DNA from: CAYUZU01 sp964448675
GTDB taxonomy: Bacteria; Planctomycetota; Phycisphaerae; UBA1845; Fen-1342
DNA: 64,000 nucleotides
Assembly: GCA_964448675.1 (NCBI GenBank)
Contig: CAYUZU010000012.1
Span: 1 to 64,000 of the forward strand
Direction of reading: 5' to 3'
This document shows positions 1 through 8,060 of this stretch, in pieces. The stretch's first letter is position 1. Every line of letters begins with the position of its first letter. The notes below the pieces were generated by a model that saw only the letters and a list, made by a program, of their open reading frames with translations, was not told where the DNA came from and made no database searches. The translations under genes and the position numbers were made by a program.

Positions 1-253
1 TAAACCACACGAAGGCCGCTTTTTCAATTCAGCCGTGAATAATCCGGGCTAGCGCGATTCGCCTTTCGGCGCAGAGTCGGGACGCCGTGCCTAACAAGCC
101 CGGGATGTCAAGCACGGCGTCGTTGCGGAACAATGTAGCCGGGGTGATGACGTATCTGGCGGGCAGAGTCCGCCCCAAGCTCTGACGGCGGATGACTTCT
201 CAATTGATCATCGTCAACTGATCATTCACCCTTCGTCGCTTCGTCGCTGTTCT
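1..253. other. left-edge region without a supported gene
   Basis: No reading frame with a credible start, ribosome binding site and family signal is visible here. The minus-strand porin gene ends at 254, so this is its downstream flank. Two TGATCA hexamers lie near 207-225 but have no T-tract, so I do not call a terminator. The window opens with TAA, which could be the stop codon of a gene lying to the left; that cannot be tested from this sequence. Confidence 0.5.
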
Positions 254-1741
254 TTAGAAACTGTACCGCAGCGCCACGTACACGTTCGAGTTCTTCGCGA
301 ACTGGTTGAAGAACGTGTGCTTGTCCGCCCCGAAGAACACGCTGCCGCCGGCTTCGACCAACCAGCGGTCGGTGATCTTGTAACCAACGCTCGGACGCAG
401 GTACGCATCCGAATCGCTCGGGCTGTAGTACGCGAACAGGGACAGCGTCAGGTTCTGGTTCAACAGCAGCTTCGTCACGCGGCACGTCACGACATGCCGC
501 ACCTCGTCCCGCGCCGGCATGATCGGCAGCAGCGTTTCGCGGTACCGGTCGTAGTCCATCATCCACTCGACGTAGTACTGCCCCCCAACGGTCAGATCGC
601 TGGCAATCTCCGGCAACTGGCGCTCGTATCCGGCAAGAAAACGCATTTCGCTGTTGTCGATGAAGCGGTTGTTCCCCTCGCGATCCTCACGCGAGTCGTA
701 GTACGCCACCTCGAGGTTGGCGATGCCCCCGCCCAACGGCCCGCGGATGCTGCCACCATACGTGTTGAGCCGCGGAAACGTCGCCTTCTGCTCCAGAAAA
801 TCCATTCCTCCGGGACTCTTCCACCGACCCCAGTAACCGTAACCGGCAAGCTCGACGCCCTTGATGTTCCTGGAGATGCGTGTGTGCCACTCGTGATCTT
901 CAAACCATGTATTCGGGATGTCCGCCTGCTGCACGGCGTTACGCCCGGCCCGCCCCATCAGCAGTGGGTTGTAGTACGACAACCGGCGTCCCGTGATGAA
1001 CCGGTCCGGATCAAACCGCGGCACGAAAACAACGTCCCAGTTCGCCACATCACTGAAAAAGCTCAGCTTCACCGCATCCGACGGCGCCTTGAGATACTCC
1101 ACGTCGCGACCGATGAAGAACGACTGCCAGTCCTTCGGGAACATGTCATTGAGAAACAGCAGATCACCCGTGCCCCACGTCAGGATCTGCCGGCCGATCT
1201 TCACATCCATGAAGTCCACCGGCGTAAACATCACATTGGCCTCGCGCAGGTCCAGCAGCCCCTCGCCGCGCTCGAGGTTTACCGAGTGTCGGTCGGTCAC
1301 GGGGTCATACAGCAGGTCCGCCTTGATCTGAAAGGTGAACTTCTCCGCCAGCATCCGCTCGATATCGAGCTGTAGCCGCGTCTCAGCCAACGACGCGTCC
1401 TTCTGATGCCGATCGCGCTGCGTCCGCACACCGCCGCGAATCTCCCAGAACCCGGTAATCCCCAGCTCGCGGAAGTCGAAACGCTTCTCTTCCGGCTCCT
1501 CCGTCTCCTCCTCTTCGGCCGGTGCCTGGCCAAGCCCTTGCGGCAGCGCGGGTTCATCCGCCTTCTCTTCCTCACCAAGGCCCGCTGGCAGCGCCGGCTC
1601 GTCGCGGTTGGCCTGCTGCTGCTTGTCGTCCTCGAGCCCGGTCGGCAGCGGCGGCTCCGCCTGCGTCCAGCCCGCCACTGCACCCGACAAGAACACCCCC
1701 AGGACCAGAATCCGCCAGAATCGTGCAGCTTGTGTGTTCAT
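254..1741 (-). CDS. outer-membrane beta-barrel porin (DUF1302/alginate-export-like)
   Basis: A 495-residue protein with a Sec signal peptide at about residues 1-28. An acidic linker (29-85) contains three copies of a short EP-x-LP-x-GL motif at about 29-36, 48-55 and 63-70. The remaining ~400 residues have alternating polar and hydrophobic strands rich in Tyr, Trp and Arg, with a GRQ...WG motif typical of DUF1302 and alginate-export barrels. It ends in a C-terminal Phe (RYSF), the usual recognition signal of BAM-inserted barrels. It is the last gene of the RND operon, 119 bp after the LolA-like gene. By analogy with RND/LolA-like/porin sets it probably forms the outer-membrane part of an envelope transport route. 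The substrate cannot be read from the sequence. Confidence 0.75.
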   Translation of the reverse strand: MNTQAARFWRILVLGVFLSGAVAGWTQAEPPLPTGLEDDKQQQANRDEPALPAGLGEEEKADEPALPQGLGQAPAEEEETEEPEEKRFDFRELGITGFWEIRGGVRTQRDRHQKDASLAETRLQLDIERMLAEKFTFQIKADLLYDPVTDRHSVNLERGEGLLDLREANVMFTPVDFMDVKIGRQILTWGTGDLLFLNDMFPKDWQSFFIGRDVEYLKAPSDAVKLSFFSDVANWDVVFVPRFDPDRFITGRRLSYYNPLLMGRAGRNAVQQADIPNTWFEDHEWHTRISRNIKGVELAGYGYWGRWKSPGGMDFLEQKATFPRLNTYGGSIRGPLGGGIANLEVAYYDSREDREGNNRFIDNSEMRFLAGYERQLPEIASDLTVGGQYYVEWMMDYDRYRETLLPIMPARDEVRHVVTCRVTKLLLNQNLTLSLFAYYSPSDSDAYLRPSVGYKITDRWLVEAGGSVFFGADKHTFFNQFAKNSNVYVALRYSF

Positions 1742-1860
1742 GGTTGCCAGTCGTCGGTTTTCGGTTGTCAGTTCGCCGCAGGGCGAGCACTACCCGCCGG
1801 ATTACCAGCTTCTTTGTCAAGCCGCGGCGGGTGAAATGCGCCCTACACGTCGTCAGGTCC

Positions 1861-2721
1861 TCACCGCAAATGCTGGTGCGGCGGGTGCCGCAGGTAGCGC
1901 TCGGTGAAGATATCCGCCGGCAAGTCGGTATTGTACTCGACGTTGCTGTATTCCATATCCGTATGGCCCCCACTGCGATGGTCCGTCATGCGCGATTTCG
2001 TCACCGTGGGGAAACCGTCGATCGTCTTGACCTCCTTGGCCTCATAAGTGCGATACGGCTTGGCGTCGGGCTTGTCACTCTCGTAATACTCGGTCTTCAC
2101 GACGACCCACGTGTCCTTGTGGATCCACATTTTGAAATACTTGAACTCGACCAGCTTGGCATCCTTGGGCGTGTTCTTCAATACGTAGTAGTTGTTCGTC
2201 GTCTCGATCAGCTCGTGTACGTCGTCGTCGATGTGTCGGCCCGACACGTCCTCGTAATAGAAGTGCGACCCGACGAAGCTGGTACGCTTGTCCGTCGCCG
2301 AAATCCGCTTCACCAGGTCCAGGTTCGGGTCATACAGCCAACGGTCGTCGTCCTTGTCGAGGTGCTTGTGAACCATGAACACCATCTTGTTGACGTCCGC
2401 CGGCCGACGAAAGTACACGTAGAACTGCTGGTCGCCGCAGTACGCGTCCTTGGCAACATCCTCGCCTTCCGGCGCCGGCTCGTCCCGCCGCAGAATCGTG
2501 AACTGCCGGTGTCGCTCGCGCCCCTGGCTGTCGACGATCTTCATCTTCACCTGAGCTCGGCCGTCGGCGCCCTGGTAGTACGAGACACGATTCGTCTCTG
2601 CGACGATCTTGTCGACCGCTGGCGCGCCGTCCGCCTTCGTCTCATCCTCGGCGACCGCCAGCGCCGTCACGCCTGTCCCAACCGCCAGCAGCATCGCCAT
2701 ATGCATCATCTTCCGTTTCAT
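1861..2721 (-). CDS. LolA-like outer-membrane lipoprotein-sorting protein
   Basis: A 286-residue periplasmic protein. The start at 2721 is chosen because a strong AAGGAGA lies just upstream and a Sec signal peptide follows (MKRKMMHMAMLLAVG...ALAVAEDE). The upstream in-frame extension lies inside the RND gene. The body resembles the outer membrane lipoprotein-sorting family (LolA/LolB fold, PF17131 type): short strands with charged and aromatic patterns such as WLYDPNLDLVKRIS and SFVGSHFYYEDV, and a late strand containing YEAKEVKTIDGFPTVTKS. The start codon overlaps the RND stop by the ATGA arrangement, implying translational coupling. The likely role is to carry lipid or lipoprotein between the RND permease and the outer membrane; this is inference from the family. 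Confidence 0.8.
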   Translation of the reverse strand: MKRKMMHMAMLLAVGTGVTALAVAEDETKADGAPAVDKIVAETNRVSYYQGADGRAQVKMKIVDSQGRERHRQFTILRRDEPAPEGEDVAKDAYCGDQQFYVYFRRPADVNKMVFMVHKHLDKDDDRWLYDPNLDLVKRISATDKRTSFVGSHFYYEDVSGRHIDDDVHELIETTNNYYVLKNTPKDAKLVEFKYFKMWIHKDTWVVVKTEYYESDKPDAKPYRTYEAKEVKTIDGFPTVTKSRMTDHRSGGHTDMEYSNVEYNTDLPADIFTERYLRHPPHQHLR

Positions 2722-5603
2722 GCGGGTTCTCCTTTCGGAACGTCGGTGACCTCGCACGCGCGGCGCCGCGAGAGCATCCCGCAACCCAGCGCAAACACGG
2801 GCACCGCCACCAGGCTGACCCAGGTCAGCGTGGTCCAGTCCATATGCCAGTATTGGCTCAGGCTCAACGCCAGCAACAACGCCGCCGCCAGCGACGTCGC
2901 GATACACGTGACGCAATTGCAAGTCACGCCCATCGGCTGCCGTGCCTTGAACAGCCACGGTTCCAGCACGCGCACCAGTGCCGGCAGAATGAACAACGTC
3001 GCCACCCCCGACGTCAGCAGAATCGTCGCGAGCAGTACCCCGACCGTCTTGTACGGCATCAGCGGCGCAAACAGCAGCGGCGTGAAGCCGGTCGCGATCA
3101 CGATGATGTTGCGCGTGATCGCCCGCGCCGGCTCGCCAAACACGCCCGGCACCGCTGCCTGCCATGAGCCGTGGCGCTCCTGATAACGCCGACTACGCGC
3201 CAGGAAGTGGATCGCGAAGTCGATCGCCAGGCCGAGCGAAAGCGACGACAATACCGCCACCGGCATGTCATACGCCTTGCCCACCAGGCCAACCGCACCG
3301 TAGATCGCCACGATCGTTACCGTCAACGGCACCATGCTCAGCAGACCCCACAACGCCGAGCGGAACAGAATCGTCATCAGCAGAAAAACAACCAGAAAAC
3401 TGCCGGCAAACGCGCCCAGCATGCCTTTGACCATCTTGTCCTGCCAGACGACGTTGATGTACGTCAGACCGAACCAGTCGAACGAATCGGCCGTCAACGG
3501 CGCCGGCGGCGGATTCTGCGCAACATGATCGTCGACCGCATTGACCACGCGCATCATGTCCTTGTTGTCACCACTGTTGAGCTGGACCCACAGGCTCGTC
3601 GTGCGATAGTCCGGCGTGACGAAATGCCACAGGTCGTCCGGGCGGTGGCTGTTCTGGAACTGAATCAACGTGCTCGCGACAGCCTTGCGATCGTCGGGAA
3701 TGCGGAAATCCGCCGCGTCGCCGCTGAGCAGCTCGCGGTGCACGGTCTTGACGATGTCAGACAGTGAGTTGGACTTGCCCACGATGCCCGTATCGGCCAT
3801 CGCCGCCTCGAGCCCCGTGAGATACTCGAGCAACGCGGGATCCTTGAACACCTCGCTCCGCTGCCGCTCGACATCGACAAATACGCTCGCCTCGTCCCAG
3901 GCAAACAGCATGTCATCGGGCGCCGAATCGAGCTGCTGCGAAACACGCTCGCTCAACTTCGCCAACGCCGCATCACGTGAGTCGGCCTGTGGCGTGACCT
4001 CCGTCGCCAGCGCCTGCACCCGCTCGAACACCTGCGGCGCGTTTGGTAACTCCTCGGCCAGCTCGTCCGCCCGCGTCTGAGCACGCTCCTTGAACGACGC
4101 CAGGAACGCCTCGGGCTCCCACGTCGGATCGGGCGCTTCCAACGCCAGGTACGCCATGTAGGTACCGCCAAAGTGCTCGTTCAGCACACGGTCGGCGACA
4201 CGGATCGGATGCGATGGCGTGAACCACTTCACCGGGTTGTCGTTGATCTCAATCAGACTGATCCCGTATCCCGCAATCACCAGCACTACGACGGACAACG
4301 CCAGAATCGGCTTTGCCTGGCGATAGGTCACCAAACCGATCGCCTGCAACATCCGCCCCAACACGCCGTGCGGCTGCTCGTCCTCCCCCTCTGCATGCAC
4401 CGCGCCGAACTTCTCGAGCGTCCGCGGCGAAATGAACATCACGTACGCCGGCAGGAAAGTGATCGTCAGGAACCACGCCGCCAGAATGCCCACCGCCACG
4501 AAGACGCCGAAGACCTGCACCGGCGGGATCGGCGTCAGCGCGAGCGAAGCAAAGCCCGCCGCCGACGTCAGCGAGGTATAGAGCATCGGCATGAACAGCT
4601 CTTCGACAACATGCACGATCGTCTTCTCGCGGTCGCGCGTGGCCTGGTAGCGATCGAAGAACTCGCTGAGGATGTGCACCGCGTCGAGCACCGCGATCGG
4701 CATGATGAAGATCGGGATCATGCTGCTCATGATGTGCACCGGGAAGCCGCAGATGATCAGCGCCCCCATCGTCAGGATCACCGATACCATCGCCACGATC
4801 ATCGGCGAGATGATCAGCACCAGCTTGCGGAAGAAGAGCAGCATCAGGATGAAGATCACACCCATCGCCATCGGCGCCGAAATGCCCATCTGAATGAACA
4901 TCTCCACGCCGAAGGTGTCCTCCGCCACCGGCAGGCCCGTGATGTAGTACTCCTCATCCCCTTCACCAAACTCCGCGATGCGCTCGTTCAGCTTGGTGTA
5001 GACCTGGTAGCTCAGGTCCTTGCTCGTCAGCGGCAGGTACAGACAGATCGCCTTGCCATCCTCCGATACCAGCGTGCCGTTCAAGAATGGGATACGCTCG
5101 GCCTTGTCCCGAATGGCCCGCGCTTCTTCGGGCGTCTCGGGCGGCTCGGGCATCAGCCACTCGAACTTGACCACGCCGGGCCCACCCTGCTCGATGTTGT
5201 CCACCGTCGACGGCGCGATCAGGTCGACCTCGACAATGCCGCCATTCTCGAATTGCAGCTCATCCGACTTGACAAACTGGGTAAGCTCGTAAATCCGCCG
5301 CAGCGATTCCGGGTTGAACACGCCGTCGGGATGCTGCTCGTTGACGATGCCCACCACGACCATGTCGTATAGCGTGAGCTTCTTCTTCATCTCGTCGTGA
5401 AAGACGCGCACCGGCTCGTCGTGAGCGAGCATGTTCTCGGGGTCGGTGTCGACCGCGACCGGGTTCAAGAACGAGAACTGTCCGGGCCAGATCGACGGCA
5501 ACGCCGCCGCCGCGGCCACCACCGCCGTCACCCCCACCATCAGGCCGGTGACCTGCCAACGATGACGGGCGCAGTACGTCGCAATACGAGCGCCAATACT
5601 CAT
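2718..5603 (-). CDS. RND/MMPL-superfamily permease
   Basis: A 961-residue inner-membrane protein with the two-fold RND layout. Each half has one transmembrane helix, a large periplasmic loop (about 35-240 and 455-720) and a block of five helices, the first being a sterol-sensing-like block around GISAPMAMGVIFILMLLFF. The single-polypeptide form with a LolA-like partner matches the MMPL/HpnN branch, usually exporters of lipids or hydrophobic compounds, rather than AcrB drug pumps. The start has AGGAG about ten bases upstream. Unusually, two more helices follow the normal end (about 898-945), preceded by a CxCxxC cluster at about residues 895-900. It is coupled to the LolA-like gene by ATGA and sits 118 bp after the DUF302 gene. 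Confidence 0.85.
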   Translation of the reverse strand: MSIGARIATYCARHRWQVTGLMVGVTAVVAAAAALPSIWPGQFSFLNPVAVDTDPENMLAHDEPVRVFHDEMKKKLTLYDMVVVGIVNEQHPDGVFNPESLRRIYELTQFVKSDELQFENGGIVEVDLIAPSTVDNIEQGGPGVVKFEWLMPEPPETPEEARAIRDKAERIPFLNGTLVSEDGKAICLYLPLTSKDLSYQVYTKLNERIAEFGEGDEEYYITGLPVAEDTFGVEMFIQMGISAPMAMGVIFILMLLFFRKLVLIISPMIVAMVSVILTMGALIICGFPVHIMSSMIPIFIMPIAVLDAVHILSEFFDRYQATRDREKTIVHVVEELFMPMLYTSLTSAAGFASLALTPIPPVQVFGVFVAVGILAAWFLTITFLPAYVMFISPRTLEKFGAVHAEGEDEQPHGVLGRMLQAIGLVTYRQAKPILALSVVVLVIAGYGISLIEINDNPVKWFTPSHPIRVADRVLNEHFGGTYMAYLALEAPDPTWEPEAFLASFKERAQTRADELAEELPNAPQVFERVQALATEVTPQADSRDAALAKLSERVSQQLDSAPDDMLFAWDEASVFVDVERQRSEVFKDPALLEYLTGLEAAMADTGIVGKSNSLSDIVKTVHRELLSGDAADFRIPDDRKAVASTLIQFQNSHRPDDLWHFVTPDYRTTSLWVQLNSGDNKDMMRVVNAVDDHVAQNPPPAPLTADSFDWFGLTYINVVWQDKMVKGMLGAFAGSFLVVFLLMTILFRSALWGLLSMVPLTVTIVAIYGAVGLVGKAYDMPVAVLSSLSLGLAIDFAIHFLARSRRYQERHGSWQAAVPGVFGEPARAITRNIIVIATGFTPLLFAPLMPYKTVGVLLATILLTSGVATLFILPALVRVLEPWLFKARQPMGVTCNCVTCIATSLAAALLLALSLSQYWHMDWTTLTWVSLVAVPVFALGCGMLSRRRACEVTDVPKGEPA

Positions 5604-5721
5604 GGGTGCGTTTCTCCTGCAACAGCGATGACGGTGCGGCGTACGAAACGCGTGATGCCGTTGTCCGCCGCCGAACGGCTGCTGTCAAGCCTCTGTGGAT
5701 TTCCGGCGCGTCATCCCCAAC

Positions 5722-6240
5722 TCAGTGAATCACACTGAGAATCTGCTTTTCGTCGCGCGCCACCTTCTCCCCCATGACCCGGGCCACGTTGCCGCCGAAC
5801 AACTTGCCCATCAACCCCGTGTTCATCTTCGAAACATACACCGCGCCGTCATCCCCCTCCCACACCGAAATCGAACACGGCATGAGGCTCGACAGGTGCC
5901 GATCCGTGGTCAGCACGTCCTTTGCATAGTCCGGATGACACAGCTTGATCACTTCGACTCGATGGTCAAAGTCCTTGCCGTGCTTCGCCAGCGATTGCTG
6001 CATGTTCATGCGCCCCGGCAGCGACCAGCCGACGTCTTGCGCCGCCGCTTCGAGCTTCGCGATCGTCTCGTCAAACCCCAGCGGGCTCTTCTCGGTCACG
6101 ATCATCATCGAGGGCATGAGCATCACGACCATCAGGGCCGTCACGACCCCGCCCGCCACAAAGCCGCCCAGCAGCGACAGGGCAATCGCCGGGCTCTTCG
6201 ACCGCGGCGCCGTCGTCGTGGTCTTCGCTTGATCCGTCAT
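5722..6240 (-). CDS. membrane-anchored DUF302 protein
   Basis: A 172-residue protein: a short cytoplasmic N-terminus, one transmembrane helix at about 20-45 (LLGGFVAGGVVTALMVVML) and a C-terminal DUF302 domain. The family signature is visible in the order LCHPDYAKDVL, then SSLMPCSISVWE, then GAVYVSKMNTGLMG, including the conserved Cys of the MPC motif. DUF302 proteins are small alpha/beta domains of unknown biochemical role, frequent near sulfur, metal or stress genes. Here it is the first gene of the RND/LolA-like/porin operon and directly downstream of a sigma54-type promoter. It may be a membrane-tethered sensor or accessory of the exporter; that is a guess from position. Confidence 0.8.
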   Translation of the reverse strand: MTDQAKTTTTAPRSKSPAIALSLLGGFVAGGVVTALMVVMLMPSMMIVTEKSPLGFDETIAKLEAAAQDVGWSLPGRMNMQQSLAKHGKDFDHRVEVIKLCHPDYAKDVLTTDRHLSSLMPCSISVWEGDDGAVYVSKMNTGLMGKLFGGNVARVMGEKVARDEKQILSVIH

Positions 6241-6345
6241 CGGGCTTTCCTCCTGCGAGCAGAGCCTCGTGGGTCGCTCGCGATTTCGTTATCCGTTGCA
6301 ACGTGCCGAGCCCCTTGTGGACGCACCGGCACCCACCAATGGATT

Positions 6346-6362
6346 GTCAATCCGCGTGCCAC
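6346..6362 (-). promoter_or_regulatory. candidate sigma54 promoter for the DUF302-RND operon
   Basis: Read on the minus strand the site is TGGCACG-CGGA-TTGAC. It matches the sigma54 consensus TGGCACG-N4-TTGC in spacing and in all bases except the final C, here A. It would start transcription near 6335, about 95 bases before the DUF302 start codon. A sigma54 activator gene lies divergently about 220 bp upstream, the expected arrangement. The mismatch at -12 is the main doubt. Confidence 0.6.
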
Positions 6363-6417
6363 GGTAGCGCTCTGACCTGAACCGAACCATCGCCGCACCC
6401 CTCAATTTCAGACATAA

Positions 6418-6567
6418 GTGAATATTTCACAGGAGTTTACACAATATCTGCCCCCAAGGAGAACCACCCCGACACCCGCCGACAGCCCGCCCGATGTGTC
6501 CAGATTCCGTAGAAAAGATGAACAGTCGTGTTTACACTATGGTGAACAGTTTTGAACACTTGAACAG
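6418..6567. promoter_or_regulatory. repeated motifs, candidate activator binding sites
   Basis: TGAACAG occurs at 6519-6525, 6543-6549 and 6561-6567, with TGAACAC at 6553-6559. GTTTACAC occurs at 6435-6442 and 6530-6537. The dyad GTGAA-TAT-TTCAC lies at 6418-6430. Measured from the proposed sigma54 start near 6335, these lie about 80 to 230 bp upstream, where sigma54 activators normally bind. The right-hand cluster also abuts the activator's own ribosome binding site at 6566-6573, so autoregulation is possible. Confidence 0.5.
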
Positions 6568-6580
6568 CGGAGGTCGCCCC

Positions 6581-7951
6581 ATGGGCAGCGAGCCGAGCAT
6601 CGATCCGCAGCGCGTCGAATCCATCCTCGACAGCCTCGACGAGGGTGTCATCACCCTCAGCGACGATGGCACCGTCATCGGGATCAACCGCGCCGCCTGC
6701 GACATCCTCGACGTCGAAAAAGGCGCCTCTATCGAACGCGCCTGCCCGTTCCTCCTCGGCGACGAGGTCTGCTCGCAAAGCTCCCTCCTGCGCCAGTCCA
6801 TCGCCGACCGCAAGCCCATACGCGACCTCGAGGTGCAGATCCGCACCGCCACCGGCCAGAAGAAGACGCTCAACGTCCGCACGAATATCCTGCGGAGCGA
6901 GGTGGGCGGCGCGCGCGGCGGCCTGGTGATCTTTCGCGATATCACCGAGCTGTCGCGCCTGCGCCGCGACCTGGGTCAGCGCACCCACCTGCACAACATC
7001 ATCGGCAAGAGCAAGGCCATGCAGGCCGTCTTCCAGCTCACCGAGCAGGTCGCCCAGACCGAGGCCTCGGTCCTCATCGAAGGCGAAACCGGCACCGGCA
7101 AGGAGCTCGTCGCCCGCGCCATCCACCACCTCAGCCACCGCAGCGCCGGGCCCTTCATCGCCGTCAACTGCTCCGCCCTGCCAGAGACTCTGCTCGAAAG
7201 CGAACTCTTCGGCCATGTCGAAGGCGCCTTCACCGGCGCCGTGCGCGACAAGATCGGCCGCTTCCAGGCCGCCGAGGGCGGCACCATCTTCCTCGACGAG
7301 GTCGGCGACATCTCGCCCGCGATCCAGGTCAAACTCCTGCGCGTGCTCCAGGAGCGCACGATCGAACGCGTCGGCGACCAGCAGCCCGTCCCCGTCGACA
7401 TCCGCGTCATCTCCGCCACCAACCGCGCGCTGAGCGAACTCGTCCAGCAGGGCCGCTTCCGCCAGGACCTGCTCTATCGGCTGCGCGTGGTGCCGGTGCG
7501 CATACCCGCGCTGCGCGAGCGGCGTGACGACATCCCCCTCCTCGCCCAGCACTTCGTCAATCGCTTTCGCGAGAGCACCGGCCGCCCCATCGAGGGCATC
7601 GACGAGGGCACGTTGGCCCTGGTGCTCGATTACCACTGGCCCGGCAACGTCCGCGAGCTCGAAAACGCGATCGAGTACGCGTTCGTCAAGGCCCGCGAGG
7701 GGCTGATCGCGCCCGACCACCTGCCGCCCGAGCTCCACAAACGCATCGAAGCCCGCGAGGCCATCGCGTCGGCAGCGCTCCAGCCCGGCACGCGCACCAC
7801 CCGCCGCCAGCACCTCACGCCGCAAACCGTCGCGGACACGCTCGAGAAGACCGCGTGGAACATCTCGAAGGCGGCCCGCAAGCTGAACGTCAGCCGTACG
7901 ACGCTCTACAAGCGCATCACCGAGTACGGCCTCGAAAACCCCGACGAGTAG
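6581..7951 (+). CDS. sigma54-dependent transcriptional activator (PAS-AAA-Fis)
   Basis: A 456-residue enhancer-binding protein if started at 6581, chosen because AGCGGAGG lies seven bases upstream; a 29-codon upstream extension would run through the TGAACAG repeats. An N-terminal PAS domain (about 15-115) carries a cysteine motif (CPF...C) seen in redox- or metal-responsive PAS sensors. The central AAA domain has Walker A GETGTGKE (about 167-174), the sigma54-contacting GAFTGA loop (about 215-220) and Walker B IFLDEVGD. A Fis-type helix-turn-helix closes the protein (AARKLNVSRTTLYKRI, near 430-445). It should activate the divergent DUF302-RND-LolA-porin operon. The signal sensed by the PAS domain is not known. 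Confidence 0.93.
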   Translation: MGSEPSIDPQRVESILDSLDEGVITLSDDGTVIGINRAACDILDVEKGASIERACPFLLGDEVCSQSSLLRQSIADRKPIRDLEVQIRTATGQKKTLNVRTNILRSEVGGARGGLVIFRDITELSRLRRDLGQRTHLHNIIGKSKAMQAVFQLTEQVAQTEASVLIEGETGTGKELVARAIHHLSHRSAGPFIAVNCSALPETLLESELFGHVEGAFTGAVRDKIGRFQAAEGGTIFLDEVGDISPAIQVKLLRVLQERTIERVGDQQPVPVDIRVISATNRALSELVQQGRFRQDLLYRLRVVPVRIPALRERRDDIPLLAQHFVNRFRESTGRPIEGIDEGTLALVLDYHWPGNVRELENAIEYAFVKAREGLIAPDHLPPELHKRIEAREAIASAALQPGTRTTRRQHLTPQTVADTLEKTAWNISKAARKLNVSRTTLYKRITEYGLENPDE

Positions 7952-7973
7952 CCCGGCCCTGTCCTGAATTGGT

Positions 7974-7995
7974 AGGACATCGCTCCGCTTTGTCC
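7974..7995 (+). repeat. dispersed 22-bp dyad element, copy 1
   Basis: A 22-base element beginning AGGACATCGC and ending CTTTGTCC. A near-identical copy lies at 29391-29412, and inverse-orientation copies form a tandem array at 38625-38720. This copy sits between the convergent sigma54 regulator and phosphodiester-glycosidase genes and is followed three bases later by a perfect hairpin. Confidence 0.7.
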
Positions 7996-7998
7996 GTG

Positions 7999-8023
7999 TG
8001 CCACGGCTCTGTGAGCCGTGGCA
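7999..8023. repeat. perfect 11-bp hairpin next to the dispersed element
   Basis: TGCCACGGCTC, three-base loop TGT, then GAGCCGTGGCA, an exact inverted repeat. There is no T-run on either side, so it is not a standard intrinsic terminator, although it lies between converging genes. The same core (CACGGCTCT...AGAGCCGTG) recurs at 29338-29356 beside another copy of the 22-bp element. Confidence 0.7.
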
Positions 8024-8060
8024 CAAGGGCGCTGCATGCGCCCCGTGCAGAGCCCGATTG

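Noticed and set aside
1..253. gene or RNA at the left edge
   Set aside because: No start, family signal or fold pattern could be supported.
7999..8023. intrinsic terminator
   Set aside because: A perfect hairpin but no T-tract on either strand, and the core recurs elsewhere as a repeat, so it is recorded as a repeat.
6437..8026. 529-residue minus-strand frame opposite the sigma54 activator
   Set aside because: The plus-strand frame has full PAS-AAA-Fis motifs with a ribosome binding site; the antisense frame shows only Asp/Ala/Gly-rich shadow patterns.
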